Both the position numbers and the translations under genes were made by a program. The notes beneath the pieces are model-generated. The model was not told the origin of the DNA, made no database searches, and was given only the letters and a program-made list of their open reading frames with translations. Shown here one piece after another: positions 1 through 8,895 of a stretch of 37,258 nt of DNA. Numbering within the stretch: position 1 is the first letter of the stretch; each line of letters opens with the position of its first letter. The DNA comes from Candidatus Sulfotelmatobacter sp. (lineage in GTDB: Bacteria > Acidobacteriota > Terriglobia > Terriglobales > Acidobacteriaceae): NCBI GenBank assembly GCA_030041475.1, contig JASHNU010000013.1:1-37258 (forward strand). Reading direction: 5' to 3'.

Positions 1-198
1 GAAGCCGGATTCGTGGTGCTGACCGAAAGCGCCATGCCGGGAATTCTGGCGGAAGTTTCGTTCGTCTCGAGTCCCACTGACGAGCAGAAGTTGCGCTCCG
101 ACGGTTACCGCGAAGAAATCGCCGAGGCGCTTTACAAGGGCATCGCGCGGTACGCGGTGTCGTCGAAGGGTGTGAAGCTGGCCAGTGCGGGGAAATAG
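1..198 (+). CDS. N-acetylmuramoyl-L-alanine amidase, C-terminal fragment
   Basis: Only the last 65 codons are inside the window; the frame is open to the left edge. The piece reads VVLTESAMPGILAEVSFVS and then a helix rich in EIAEALYKGI. This is the C-terminal block of Amidase_3 (AmiA/AmiC type) enzymes, where the Glu of the AEVSF motif is a zinc or catalytic residue. These zinc enzymes cut the amide bond between MurNAc and L-Ala in peptidoglycan, in the periplasm. It is the only plus-strand gene in the first 13 kb and runs toward the P460 gene, with about 34 bp between the stops. The N-terminal domains cannot be seen, so AMIN or SPOR partners are unknown. Confidence 0.85.
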   Translation, partial: EAGFVVLTESAMPGILAEVSFVSSPTDEQKLRSDGYREEIAEALYKGIARYAVSSKGVKLASAGK

Positions 199-232
199 AG
201 AATCCCGCTTTGCCGACGCCTCGCACAGCGCA

Positions 233-856
233 CTACTTTTGACCCGCTCCACTCTCCTTCACATAACCCGCGCTGAGCGTGCCTTTGCTTCGCGCAATCG
301 GCAGCAGCGTGGGATAAAACTGGACGAACGTTGTATCTACCGCCGCGTGCTCAGAGTGGCAACTGTAACAAGCCATGTCGGTTGCGACCATTTTGGCGGT
401 CTTCGCATCGTCGAAGATGAAGAACGCCCACTTGCCGGGAAAGCGCGATTCATCTTTCACGTGCACCTCCCGCCCCATGACCTCGGTGCTCTGGTAGTTC
501 CCTTTCTGATTGATGGAACCTTTGCCCTCAGCCATCCGGCCTTCGAGCACGAGCATGGTCTTGTCGGGCCAAGTCCCGGTCTCGACGAACGCCTTGTACG
601 CCTCAGGATTGACAAAGACATTGTCAAACATGTGGTGATCCATCCCCGTGGCATTCGGGCTGTAACTCATGTCGAACCCGGAGGTCAGGTAGACCCATTC
701 GCGGTAGTTGTCGGGCAGCTTGAGTTGGGCGTCGCTGGTATATTCGGGACCGGACGCGGGCGCCGGCGTAGCTGATTTCACCACCGTAACCGAGGTAAAC
801 AAAACAATAGCTGCCAGCAGGGTGACGGTCCTGTTGTTCATTATTTTGTTCATCAT
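233..856 (-). CDS. Cytochrome P460 family protein
   Basis: A 207-residue exported protein. An N-terminal hydrophobic signal segment (residues 10-28) is followed by a cytochrome P460 domain. The heme c motif CYSCH is at residues 163-167, with upstream family-like segments YREWVYLTSG and GKWAFFIFDD. P460 cytochromes are periplasmic monoheme proteins; studied members oxidise hydroxylamine or detoxify NO and hydroxylamine. In heterotrophs without ammonia oxidation the role is usually unknown, and that applies here. An SD-like GGAG precedes the ATG. It is last in a minus-strand series with the TonB-Sel1 remnant and S9 peptidase upstream. The substrate is not predictable, because the crosslinked lysine of true P460 cannot be assigned by eye. 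Confidence 0.85.
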   Translation of the reverse strand: MMNKIMNNRTVTLLAAIVLFTSVTVVKSATPAPASGPEYTSDAQLKLPDNYREWVYLTSGFDMSYSPNATGMDHHMFDNVFVNPEAYKAFVETGTWPDKTMLVLEGRMAEGKGSINQKGNYQSTEVMGREVHVKDESRFPGKWAFFIFDDAKTAKMVATDMACYSCHSEHAAVDTTFVQFYPTLLPIARSKGTLSAGYVKESGAGQK

Positions 857-998
857 TATCTCCGCCTATTTCAATTTGGACGCGGCCGAACGCTGCTTGA
901 TCTTGCGAGCAGAGATGTTCGCTGCTACAGACGCGCGATGAGCCGCGGGGTTAGCGAGTTCGATCAATGTCCAGGGCCGAAGCCGGCATCGCCAGTGT

Positions 999-1726
999 TC
1001 ACTTTGAGGGTAGTGTCCAATTATCGACCAGCGATTGGCCCTGTTCCTGCTGTTCCGGCGTCATCTTGGCCGACAATTCCTTGAGAGCCTTATGACTGTG
1101 TTTGTATCCCGCCCGCTGGGCCTTGGGATACTCGGGCGGGTCGAGATGGCTGAGGCGCTCCCCGAGCTCGAACTGGGCTTTGGGTAGGCCTTTGTTAGCG
1201 GCTTTGTAGAGATAGGCTTGAGCGAGGCTGTCGTTCTTACCCACCTCCTTTCCCTCAAAGTAGACGTGGGCTAGATCGAGTTGCGCTTTAGGATCGCCCG
1301 CGTTGGCTCGTCCCGTTAGATCGGCGACCTTGGGATTGTCGTCCTAGAGGTGGAAGTCGACTTCGACCGCGACCTCAACGGGAACGGGCTCACCGTTCTT
1401 GCGACCGGGCTCGAAACGCCACGTCTGGACTGCTTCGACAGCTTTTTCATCGAGACCCATGCCGACAGAGTTAACCAGCCGTATGTCTCGCGCATGACCA
1501 TCTTCCCCAACAATCAGCTTGAGAATTACAGTCCCCTGATAATTCGCTTTGCGGGCTGCTCGCTGAACTCGGGCTCGGGTGCGTAGATAACTTTCGGAGG
1601 ACTGACACCGTTCCCGACTTTGTAGACTCCGGGCGGAGGTGCGTTAGAAGTCTGGCCGATCGCAACCTTGGCGCAGGACAGCACAAGGATGAACATGGCT
1701 AAAGCTCTTCTCGGAGGATTGGACAT
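999..1726 (-). pseudogene. Decayed TonB-domain + Sel1-repeat protein
   Basis: Read on the minus strand, the gene starts at 1726 with a signal peptide (MSNPPRRALAMFILVLSCAK) and runs to QPAK near 1548. There it loses one base and enters a TAG-terminated frame. Shifting by one base at about 1545-1551 restores a textbook TonB C-terminal domain (ANYQGTVILKLIVGEDGHA, then WRFEPGRKNGEPVPVEV). The restored frame meets TAG at 1344-1346. After that the same frame continues without a break into a Sel1 repeat (AGDPKAQLDLAHVYFEG, AANKGLPKAQFELGE) and stops at 999. The intact ancestor was a secreted TonB/Sel1 protein of about 240 residues, a layout common in Acidobacteriota. Two independent lesions argue for real decay, although the indel alone could be a sequencing error. 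The Sel1 piece could be read from a GTG at 1244, but that would cut the repeat. Confidence 0.8.
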
Positions 1727-1787
1727 AGCAATCTCCGTCGTACTGGGTGTGCCTGCAACCCAGTGCGTGCAAAAAAGCTCCGCTGCC

Positions 1788-3998
1788 TTATCGTAGTGGC
1801 ACGCCTCCGTATTTCTCGAGCCACTTCAACTCTTCGCGGACTTTTATTTTTCCGTGCCAGGGATTCTTGGCCAGCGAGTGGCCTTCGCCGGGAAAGATCA
1901 GCAGCTTGTTGGGAACGCCGAGCGAAAAGAGGGCATGCTCGAGCAGATAGTCCTCTAACACTGCCACCCGGATATCGTCGGCGCCGGCGACCATATGCGT
2001 GGGCGTTTTCACCTTGTCGATCTGAAAAATCGCGGCTTCGTCGTGATAGCGCTGCGCAGCTTCCCAGGGGCGTCCGCCAAGAAAATAGGCGTCGTCGTAG
2101 GTGGTGTCGTCGTTGCCCCAATTGCCGACGTTCTCCACCGCTCCGGCGCCGGTAACGGCGGCTTTGAAGTGCGTTGTCTGCGTGATGAGCCAGTTGGTCA
2201 TGTATCCGCCATAGCTGTAGCCACCGACGGTAAGGTGGTCGGGATCGGCGATCCCGTCCTTCACCAGCGCGTCCACGCCTTCGAGAATGTCTTTGCCCGG
2301 GCGAGAAACGATTTCGGGGACGATCTGCATCAGAAATTTGTCTCCGTACCCGGTGGAACCGCGGTAGTTAGGCTCGAAAACCAGCCATCCGTTCGCGGCA
2401 GCGAGCGCGGCCCACTGGTACCAGTCGGCTTCGAAGTGATTACCGTCGCCGTCGGCTGGACCTCCGTGAATGAAGGTGAACATCGGCAGATGCTTGGCCT
2501 CGAATTGGCCGGGAGGGTAAATGAGCATACCTTCGACGGTGGTACCGTCGTCGGCCTTCCACTGGTAGGGCTTACCTTGGGGGAGATCTTTTTCGGCGAG
2601 AGTCTGGTTGAAGCTGGTGATGGGGCGGGCTTGGTTCAGTTTGTCGACCGAGTCGGCAAGATATATTTCTTCCGGCTTGCCCAGGGACGAGTACACGAAA
2701 GCGATGCGCTGAGAACGCGGGGTAGTGGAGATTTCGCCGTAAGTTCCGGGCCAGGAGCTGATGCGATGTGGCGCGTCTTCGAGCCGGGCAGCGGTGTAGA
2801 TTTGGACCTCGGTGCCGATGCGCGCTGAGGCCAGAATTGAAGAACCGCTTAGCGCAAAGTGTTCGATGGAGCCGAAGAAATCTTTGCCCCACTGCGCGAC
2901 TTTCTTGTCGAGCGTGTTGATCCAATAGAGATGCGGCTGCAGATCGCGGTAGGGGCCCATGGGATCTCCCACCGCGACGCTGAAGAACAGGTTGACCGGG
3001 TTGATATACCAGAGTGGATAGACCTCGACCGCCTCGTTATGGGTGAGGCGGACGGGCGCAGGAGGGGGGTCCAAGGTCCTGCGGGCATAGAAGACTGGAT
3101 ATGTGTAGAGTTCGACGTCTTCGATTTTTTCCTGGCGCTGGTTGATGGCGTTGGTGAGGATGGCAAGCGTCGAGCCATCGGGAGAGGTGAGCAGGCGATC
3201 GATGCGGAGCGGCATTTTCGTGAGTTCGACGGCGCCGGGAGTAAGGTCAGGTTGTTCGTCATCTTTGCCGTTTTTAGCGGAGATCGAGGCCTGATGAGCA
3301 AGCGCAATCTGAAGGTCAAGTGAAAAGATCGAGTCGCCGCGCTCGGCGGTACGGTACTGGACTACATCTTTCCATTCCTTCTTGTAGTCGTCCTTCTGTG
3401 TCTTCGTCCAAGGCTGGCGCGTGGCGAAGTAGATGGTCTGCGAGTTGGCCGACCAGGCGAAGGCGTGAACTTCTTCTTCCCCCTGAGTCACGGCGAAAGC
3501 TTCGCCACCGGCGGGCGAGATGAGATAGATCTGGGCGGGGACCTCTTTTGGATCAGAGTCAGAATCGGAGTCCGAGTCGGAACTGGCCGATTTTTCGGCC
3601 GACGTTTTTCGCTCGGAAAGAAATGCGATCCGGCGCCCGTCTGGCGACCACTTCGGCTCGGTGTCGTGTCCGGATTGGGTCAGTTGGATGAGCGTGCCGC
3701 CGTTGGCGTCGTCGCGATAGAGCCAGAGATCGTGGCGAAAGATCTGCTGGTCCCAATCGGCGCGCTCAGTGCAGATAACCACTGCTTTGCCGTCGGGGGA
3801 AATTTCGAGCGCAGTGAAACTGACAGAGTTGAAAAAATCGTCGAGAGTCAGTTTCGGCTTGGCCGCATTCTGCACTTTGCTCGGCGCTTCGCCTTGGGTT
3901 GGGCTCTGGATTCGGCTCTGGGCTTGGGTTTGGGCGACGAGTACAAGGGTGCAGGTTAATGTAATTGCAGTGAGCAAAACAGTTTTGTAGATTTGCAT
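1788..3998 (-). CDS. Secreted S9 family peptidase (acylaminoacyl/prolyl oligopeptidase type)
   Basis: The start was set at the ATG at 3998, because MQIYKTVLLTAITLTCTLVL is a clear signal peptide; upstream codons look non-coding. The protein has 736 residues. Residues 50-450 carry WD40-like TolB/propeller repeats (SPDGKAVV, WSPDGRRIAF, TSPDGSTLAI). The C-terminal alpha/beta-hydrolase has nucleophile S595 in GYSYGGY, D675 in ADDIRV and H707 in EGHSL, a complete S9 triad. The family cleaves short peptides or N-acylated residues; this one should act in the periplasm or outside. An Asp-Ser repeat at residues 139-149 sits in the propeller. It lies 22 bp after the GT87 gene on the same strand, so it may be cotranscribed with it. 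The exact substrate is unknown. Confidence 0.92.
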   Translation of the reverse strand: MQIYKTVLLTAITLTCTLVLVAQTQAQSRIQSPTQGEAPSKVQNAAKPKLTLDDFFNSVSFTALEISPDGKAVVICTERADWDQQIFRHDLWLYRDDANGGTLIQLTQSGHDTEPKWSPDGRRIAFLSERKTSAEKSASSDSDSDSDSDPKEVPAQIYLISPAGGEAFAVTQGEEEVHAFAWSANSQTIYFATRQPWTKTQKDDYKKEWKDVVQYRTAERGDSIFSLDLQIALAHQASISAKNGKDDEQPDLTPGAVELTKMPLRIDRLLTSPDGSTLAILTNAINQRQEKIEDVELYTYPVFYARRTLDPPPAPVRLTHNEAVEVYPLWYINPVNLFFSVAVGDPMGPYRDLQPHLYWINTLDKKVAQWGKDFFGSIEHFALSGSSILASARIGTEVQIYTAARLEDAPHRISSWPGTYGEISTTPRSQRIAFVYSSLGKPEEIYLADSVDKLNQARPITSFNQTLAEKDLPQGKPYQWKADDGTTVEGMLIYPPGQFEAKHLPMFTFIHGGPADGDGNHFEADWYQWAALAAANGWLVFEPNYRGSTGYGDKFLMQIVPEIVSRPGKDILEGVDALVKDGIADPDHLTVGGYSYGGYMTNWLITQTTHFKAAVTGAGAVENVGNWGNDDTTYDDAYFLGGRPWEAAQRYHDEAAIFQIDKVKTPTHMVAGADDIRVAVLEDYLLEHALFSLGVPNKLLIFPGEGHSLAKNPWHGKIKVREELKWLEKYGGVPLR

Positions 3999-4020
3999 AG
4001 GTTCCCGGTGGGAAGAAGCG

Positions 4021-5310
4021 TTATACAACGCCGGATTCGTTGGGGGCAAGTTTATGAACCAGATTCTCCTCGGTTGCCGGAGACGAAAAGCTCCAGAGGA
4101 CCCACAACAGCACTGCAAATGCTGGAACGGAAAGTTGAAGGTGCGTCCAGCGGGAAAGCGGGCCGAACAGCGGCAAAACGAAAACGAGATAAGCGAGCAG
4201 GCGAAGAGCGTCGCATGAGGCGTGGTTGGGATTACGGAGCATCCAGTCCACGATCAGCAGCATCACGGGCGCGAGAACCAGCAGGTCATAAATAAAGAGA
4301 TGTGGATTCACCAGCACCGCAGCAAGGGTCAGCGCGGAAAATCGCAGAGCGATCGGCGAATCGGATTTCCAGACAGCGGCTGTGATGGCGATGGCTACGA
4401 GCGAACTCAGCAGATACAGGCCTAGCGCAAGCTTCGGCCAGGGGATGAGCAAGGTCCAGAAGGAGCGAAGGGAATGCATCTGAATCGGCGCGAGGGAGAG
4501 CTCGGCGGCGCCGATCCAGCGCGAGATGTGCGACAGAGTGTCAAAATAAGCCCGCATTACGGCGGACCCGAAGTACATCCATGTAAGCCCAAGCTGCGCG
4601 ACGGCCGTAAGCGCCAATCCGGCGAATGATACCCACGCACGCGCCAGCAGCAGCACGAGAGGAACGGCAACCAGAAACTGCGGCTTGAAAATGAGCAGTC
4701 CGAGCGCGACTCCCGCGAGCCACGGATGATTCGAGCGGAACGCGAGGAATGCCACGACAAAGCAAGCGAGCACGAGAACCGAAATCTGGCCACGGACGAA
4801 GAAGTGAAACACCGGCGGAAAAGCGACAGCAGCAATGGCAACCATTACCCCGTGCTTGTGCAGACCAGGACAGCAACGCCAAACCAGCCAGACGCATGTG
4901 AAGTAGAGCAACAGGCTGAACGTGACCCAGACGCGCACCGCCACCGGAAACGAAAAACTCGTCAGCGGGACGAAAGCGAGACCTGCCTGTGGACCGTAAA
5001 GATTAGGCAAGAGCGTGCCGGTAGGCTCACCGACGATCGCGCGGATTTCCGATGCCACGACGCCCTGGTCGTATAGCTCAGCGCTGCGGCCCGCTGCAAT
5101 CCAGCGTGCAGACACGTACAGGGGAAGGAAGTCCTGAAATTTGAGATTCCCTGCGCGATCAAAGAGACCGGGCGTGGCAAAATCGACGGTGCAGACACCC
5201 CAGGCGCAGAGCGCGAGCAAAACGCCCTGCGCACGGAGACGGCGTGGCGTAAGCCACTCCGCAGCCGCAGCCAGCCAGTCAGGCTCGGTTGTTGGTGAAG
5301 AGTCGCTCAC
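4021..5310 (-). CDS. GT87-like (DUF2029) integral membrane glycosyltransferase
   Basis: A 429-residue polytopic protein with about ten hydrophobic helices. The first follows an RRLRAQG patch (residues 23-29), and the last ends near residue 415. The first periplasmic loop carries FQDFLPLYVSARWIAAGRSAELYD, which resembles the acidic F-x-x-Y motif of DUF2029/GT87 enzymes. Such GT-C fold enzymes move mannose or another sugar from a polyprenyl-phosphate donor on the outer face of the inner membrane. The start codon overlaps the stop of the lipoprotein gene by 4 bp, which indicates translational coupling. The acceptor is unknown. A pure hypothetical membrane protein is the main alternative. Confidence 0.75.
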   Translation of the reverse strand: MSDSSPTTEPDWLAAAAEWLTPRRLRAQGVLLALCAWGVCTVDFATPGLFDRAGNLKFQDFLPLYVSARWIAAGRSAELYDQGVVASEIRAIVGEPTGTLLPNLYGPQAGLAFVPLTSFSFPVAVRVWVTFSLLLYFTCVWLVWRCCPGLHKHGVMVAIAAVAFPPVFHFFVRGQISVLVLACFVVAFLAFRSNHPWLAGVALGLLIFKPQFLVAVPLVLLLARAWVSFAGLALTAVAQLGLTWMYFGSAVMRAYFDTLSHISRWIGAAELSLAPIQMHSLRSFWTLLIPWPKLALGLYLLSSLVAIAITAAVWKSDSPIALRFSALTLAAVLVNPHLFIYDLLVLAPVMLLIVDWMLRNPNHASCDALRLLAYLVFVLPLFGPLSRWTHLQLSVPAFAVLLWVLWSFSSPATEENLVHKLAPNESGVV

Positions 5311-5909
5311 GGTAAAGGCTCGGCGCTTTTAAGCGCGTCGTCGAGTGTCTGAGAAGCAGTGGAGGTCTGGACGATTCGCCATCCGTCGTCGTAGTTGCGA
5401 AACCCGACGGTGGATTTGTAATGCAGGTCGCCGGAGTAAAGAGCGGCACCGATTTCGTTCAAGGGAACCCACTTCCAGGTGAAGTCAACATCTGCGGCAT
5501 TTCCCTGTCGGCTGATGCCAGTGATGCCAACGAGCTTTCTTCGCGCCACGGGAATGATCAATAACGGTTTGTCCGCTGTTTCCGCCGGGACCAGCGGCCG
5601 CACCGTTTCTACACCCGACGGCGTGAGCAGGACCTCCCAACACGGCGGGGGAGCAAGCCCGGGCGTGCAAGCGGCGGCGCTGGCGGAGATCCACCCGTGA
5701 TGCTGGAGCACGAGGTATTCAGGCGAGACGTATTCCTTGTTGGAGAGGACTCCTGTTTGCAAGACGTACTGCTGCGGAGTCTTGAAAGCATCGGAAGCGG
5801 CGAGCAAATCGGTCGCGAGCCGGCGCGTCAGGTAGTCGCGCGGAGAGCACGAGACGAGTAATGATGTGCAGAGTACCGCAAAAAGAATGATCGCTTTGCG
5901 CATGAACAA
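5307..5909 (-). CDS. Putative lipoprotein of unknown function
   Basis: A 200-residue protein. Residues 1-21 form a lipoprotein signal ending in the lipobox LLVSC, so C21 would be lipidated (ATG at 5909, or at 5903 two codons later). The mature part has no family I recognise. It carries a pair of cysteines around residues 81-89 in a proline-rich loop (ACTPGLAPPPCW) and ends with a WKWVPLNEIG...YDDGWRI segment of the sort seen in small beta-rich periplasmic modules. Its stop overlaps the GT87 start by 4 bp and it begins 27 bp after AmrS, so the three are likely one transcript. It may assist the membrane glycosyltransferase, but only position supports that. Confidence 0.75.
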   Translation of the reverse strand: MFMRKAIILFAVLCTSLLVSCSPRDYLTRRLATDLLAASDAFKTPQQYVLQTGVLSNKEYVSPEYLVLQHHGWISASAAACTPGLAPPPCWEVLLTPSGVETVRPLVPAETADKPLLIIPVARRKLVGITGISRQGNAADVDFTWKWVPLNEIGAALYSGDLHYKSTVGFRNYDDGWRIVQTSTASQTLDDALKSAEPLP

Positions 5910-5936
5910 AAACAGTTCCGAGTCCAGCCAGCAATT

Positions 5937-7088
5937 CTAACGACCTGTGATTGTAAACAATGGCGAGCGCGCTTTTGATTTTTTGTGTGGGAGGAACGGA
6001 CGATCGGTGATCTGGCCGTCGAACTGGGCTGCCCATCGGCCCGGTATCTGGTGGGAGCACCGCGGGCAGCGGCCGTCGGGGGTGAGGCGGTAATCCTCGA
6101 TCAGATAACCGTAGCGCCGAATCAGGGTCTCGCTACATTGCGGACAGCGGGTGTCTTCCCAGTTGCCGATCCGGCCGGGCAGGTTTCCGGCGTAGATATA
6201 GCGCAATCCCGCCTGGCGGCCAATTTCAGCGGCGCGCAGCAGGTCTTCGGCGTTGGTGTCGCGCTGGCCTTCACCCTGCATTTTGTAGTCGGTGTGAAAT
6301 GCGGTCACGTGCCAGGGAATATCTCGCGAAACACCGGCGACAAATCCGGTCAGGCGGCGCAGTTCGTCGGCCGAATCGTTGAAGCCGGGAATCAGAAGCG
6401 TAACGATTTCCAGCCACAGCCCCATCTGGTGAATACGACGAATGCTGTCGAGAATGGGCCCGATGCGGCCGCCGAGTTCGTGATAGCGGCGGTCGTCGAA
6501 ACTCTTCAGGTCGACCTTGTAAAGATCGATCCACGGCCGAATGTATTCGAGCACCTGCGGCGTGGCGTTGCCGTTGGAAACGAATCCGGTCACGAGCCCC
6601 GCGGCCCGGGCTTCTTTGAATATAGCAACAGCCCATTCGCTGGTAATGAGCGGCTCGTTGTAAGTGCTGACCAGAACTTTCGCGCCTTGCTCGAGTGCAT
6701 CGCGCACCAATTGCTGCGGCGAGACCTGGAGCGGCGGCGAAACGGCGCTCGGATCCCGCAGAGCTTGCGACGTCACCCAGTTCTGACAATAGGCGCAATG
6801 CAGATCGCAGCCCAGCATCCCGAAGCTGTAGGCCAGCGCGCCGGGATAAGCATGAAAGAACGGCTTCTTCTCGATGGGATCGCATTGCATTCCGGCAGTG
6901 TATCCCCAGGGCACATACAGCGTGCCGCCATGGTTGTAGCGGACTTTGCAGACGCCGGGCTGGCCTTCGGGGATGGGACAGCAGTGGCCACAGGAAAAAC
7001 AGCGGACGCGATTCTTGTCGAGTCTTTCGTAGAGAGAACCGTCGGCTTCACGGACTCGCTCGTCGAGAATGGCGCGAAGCGTAGGCAC
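5937..7088 (-). CDS. amrS: AmmeMemoRadiSam system radical SAM enzyme
   Basis: A 383-residue protein in the PflA-like radical SAM family. The cluster motif is CDLHCAYCQNW (C94, C98, C101). It is preceded by a cysteine-rich N-terminal module (C30, C33, C36, C37, C47) and followed by a C-terminal zinc-ribbon-like part with two CxxC pairs (CPQC, CPRC). The segment MQCDPIEKKPFFHAYPG is characteristic of AmrS. In many genomes this enzyme is encoded with AMMECR1 and Memo homologues, and the chemistry of the system is unresolved. Neither partner is in this window. The gene lies between the PilZ-GAF gene (42 bp upstream) and the lipoprotein gene (27 bp downstream) on one strand. The family call is firm; the substrate is unknown. 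Confidence 0.93.
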   Translation of the reverse strand: MPTLRAILDERVREADGSLYERLDKNRVRCFSCGHCCPIPEGQPGVCKVRYNHGGTLYVPWGYTAGMQCDPIEKKPFFHAYPGALAYSFGMLGCDLHCAYCQNWVTSQALRDPSAVSPPLQVSPQQLVRDALEQGAKVLVSTYNEPLITSEWAVAIFKEARAAGLVTGFVSNGNATPQVLEYIRPWIDLYKVDLKSFDDRRYHELGGRIGPILDSIRRIHQMGLWLEIVTLLIPGFNDSADELRRLTGFVAGVSRDIPWHVTAFHTDYKMQGEGQRDTNAEDLLRAAEIGRQAGLRYIYAGNLPGRIGNWEDTRCPQCSETLIRRYGYLIEDYRLTPDGRCPRCSHQIPGRWAAQFDGQITDRPFLPHKKSKARSPLFTITGR

Positions 7089-7130
7089 AGTAGGCCTCTC
7101 TCACTATTTTAGCGCGCAGAACGTGCGATT

Positions 7131-8774
7131 TCAGCGGCCAGCCGGTGGCTTCGGGGAAAACTGGTGCTGCTGGAGCCAGCGGCTGGCTTGCAGCTCGATC
7201 GAGGTGATCTGATCGCGGGTCAGATGCGACTCCGCCGAGGGAGCGAGAACCTTACTCGTCTTATCGCCGCTGGCGCGGGCGAGCGCCATCCAGAAATATG
7301 CCTGACTGTAATCCTGGGAAACTCCGCGGCCATACAGGCAAAGCGATCCTAACTTCGATTGGGCCGCGACATTGCCCTGTTCCGCTGCCCGAGTGAACCA
7401 GCGGAAAGACTCGCGCTCGTCGAGCTTTACGCCGTCGCCCGTGGCATAGCGGAGACCAAGGGAATTCTGAGCGGCGGCATCGCCATTCTCTGCCAGCTGC
7501 TTCAGCTGCTCCAGTGTTGCGGTTTCAACCGTCGGAGTGTCTTGCGGCCTCGCCGAGGCTGACGATGAAGCCAGTACGGTTTCCAGCCGGGTGTGGGCGC
7601 GCGCGTGGAGTTTGCCTTGCAGCCATGGCGCCACGTCGGTCTGGAGCCACTGCGCAGACAGATAGCCCAGCGCTAGAAAAACCACGCAGGCGGCCAGGAT
7701 CAGGATAATCAGATGCGACCGCAGCACGTTGAATCCGCCGGAATTTTTTTGTTCGGGCGTGGCCGCCGACTTATCCCCGTTCTGCTCCGGCGCGGAAGCA
7801 AACAGAACGCTGCCCGGCTTTGGGGCGAAGCACTCGGCAGCAGCCGCCTGCGGTGCCAGATTTTCCGAACGTGTGGCGCGATTCACCGCTGCCAGAATCG
7901 TGTCGCCAAGCCGCTGCATCACTCGGCCATCGCTCTCGCTGAAGGAGTTGGGTTGAGGTGAGAACGCCTCGAGAATTCCGACGGGTTTCTCTCCCAGGCG
8001 CAGTGGAACCGCCAGCATGGAGCGAATGCCCAACGCGCGGCAACTCTCGCGATCTACGCGGGCGTCGAGCTCAGAGTCATCGCAGCGCTGCAAAGTGCCG
8101 CTCTTCACGCACTCACCGGAGAAGCCGCTTCCGACTTGCAGTCGCGCGCCCACTGGAGGAGCGTCCGTGCCTGAACTGGCGCGGCATTCCATCACCTCTG
8201 CGATTTCCGTAGCCAGTGCAATCGCCGCACCGGAGGCACGCAAGAAACTCTGCGCGCGATCGGCCACGAGTCGCAGAACGCCCGAAAGATCAGAGCCGAG
8301 CGCCTCCACCTGCCGCTGTACCGCGGTCAAGGCCGCGAGCGTGTCGCTGTAGTTGGGCCGAGGAGGAGCCTCGGGCAGGGGGGCTGTCAGAGCTATGTCC
8401 TGCCGGTTGGCAGCACCGGTCATCACATTCAGAAAAAGCCATTCGCGCAAACGCAACAACGAAGTGGGAGGCAGCTCGGAAAAACACAAGCCGGCGCGCG
8501 CGGTCGCGTCAGACCAAACAACGCGACCCATGGTATGCACGGGACCCGCAGATTCGGCGAGATCCAGGCAAACGTGCAAGCTGCGCCCCGCCTCCAGGCG
8601 AGAGCTGCACTGGATGGCGACGCCATCTTCGCTGATGTTGAGAATCTCGTGGAGGTCGAGCATCGGGCCTCTCGACTGTGCGGTGAAGCTGGCGTAGGCG
8701 GGCGTTTGTACTTTGTGTCGCACACGGCGGCGACGATTCGGAAGAGTTGGTCGCAACGCCGTCGTAACCGCCAT
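7131..8774 (-). CDS. PilZ-GAF-transmembrane-Sel1 signalling protein
   Basis: A 547-residue protein with four modules. Residues 12-118 form a PilZ domain that keeps both c-di-GMP motifs: an arginine run RRRRVRHK (15-21, RxxxR type) and NISEDG (46-51, the [D/N]xSxxG box). Residues 148-300 form a GAF domain. A linker leads to one transmembrane helix (about 354-376), and residues 425-505 hold two Sel1 repeats (AAAQNSLGLRYATGDGV, VAAQSKLGSLCLYGRGV). PilZ and GAF would lie in the cytoplasm and Sel1 outside the inner membrane. It probably carries a c-di-GMP or small-ligand signal across the membrane to a protein partner; no catalytic output domain is present. The GAF domain is a close paralogue of the one in the upstream gene. 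No good SD precedes the ATG. Confidence 0.85.
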   Translation of the reverse strand: MAVTTALRPTLPNRRRRVRHKVQTPAYASFTAQSRGPMLDLHEILNISEDGVAIQCSSRLEAGRSLHVCLDLAESAGPVHTMGRVVWSDATARAGLCFSELPPTSLLRLREWLFLNVMTGAANRQDIALTAPLPEAPPRPNYSDTLAALTAVQRQVEALGSDLSGVLRLVADRAQSFLRASGAAIALATEIAEVMECRASSGTDAPPVGARLQVGSGFSGECVKSGTLQRCDDSELDARVDRESCRALGIRSMLAVPLRLGEKPVGILEAFSPQPNSFSESDGRVMQRLGDTILAAVNRATRSENLAPQAAAAECFAPKPGSVLFASAPEQNGDKSAATPEQKNSGGFNVLRSHLIILILAACVVFLALGYLSAQWLQTDVAPWLQGKLHARAHTRLETVLASSSASARPQDTPTVETATLEQLKQLAENGDAAAQNSLGLRYATGDGVKLDERESFRWFTRAAEQGNVAAQSKLGSLCLYGRGVSQDYSQAYFWMALARASGDKTSKVLAPSAESHLTRDQITSIELQASRWLQQHQFSPKPPAGR

Positions 8775-8895
8775 ACGGGCCCGAAATGCTATGCACCATA
8801 TTAGCCCGGAATTCCAGAAAAGTAAGCAAAGAAGAAAAGTAGAAAGGACGACACTGACCCAATCCGGGCAGTAACGACCTATGGACCGACCGTCG

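Noticed and set aside
1995-2828. 277-codon plus-strand open frame
   Set aside because: It is antisense to the S9 peptidase catalytic part.
3538-3590. Ser-Asp repeat in the S9 peptidase as a special motif
   Set aside because: It is a short acidic loop expansion (residues 139-149); no link to a known function.
5985-7112. 375-codon open frame on the plus strand
   Set aside because: It lies antisense to AmrS, whose cysteine motifs are clear; the plus product has no family features. It is a high-GC shadow.
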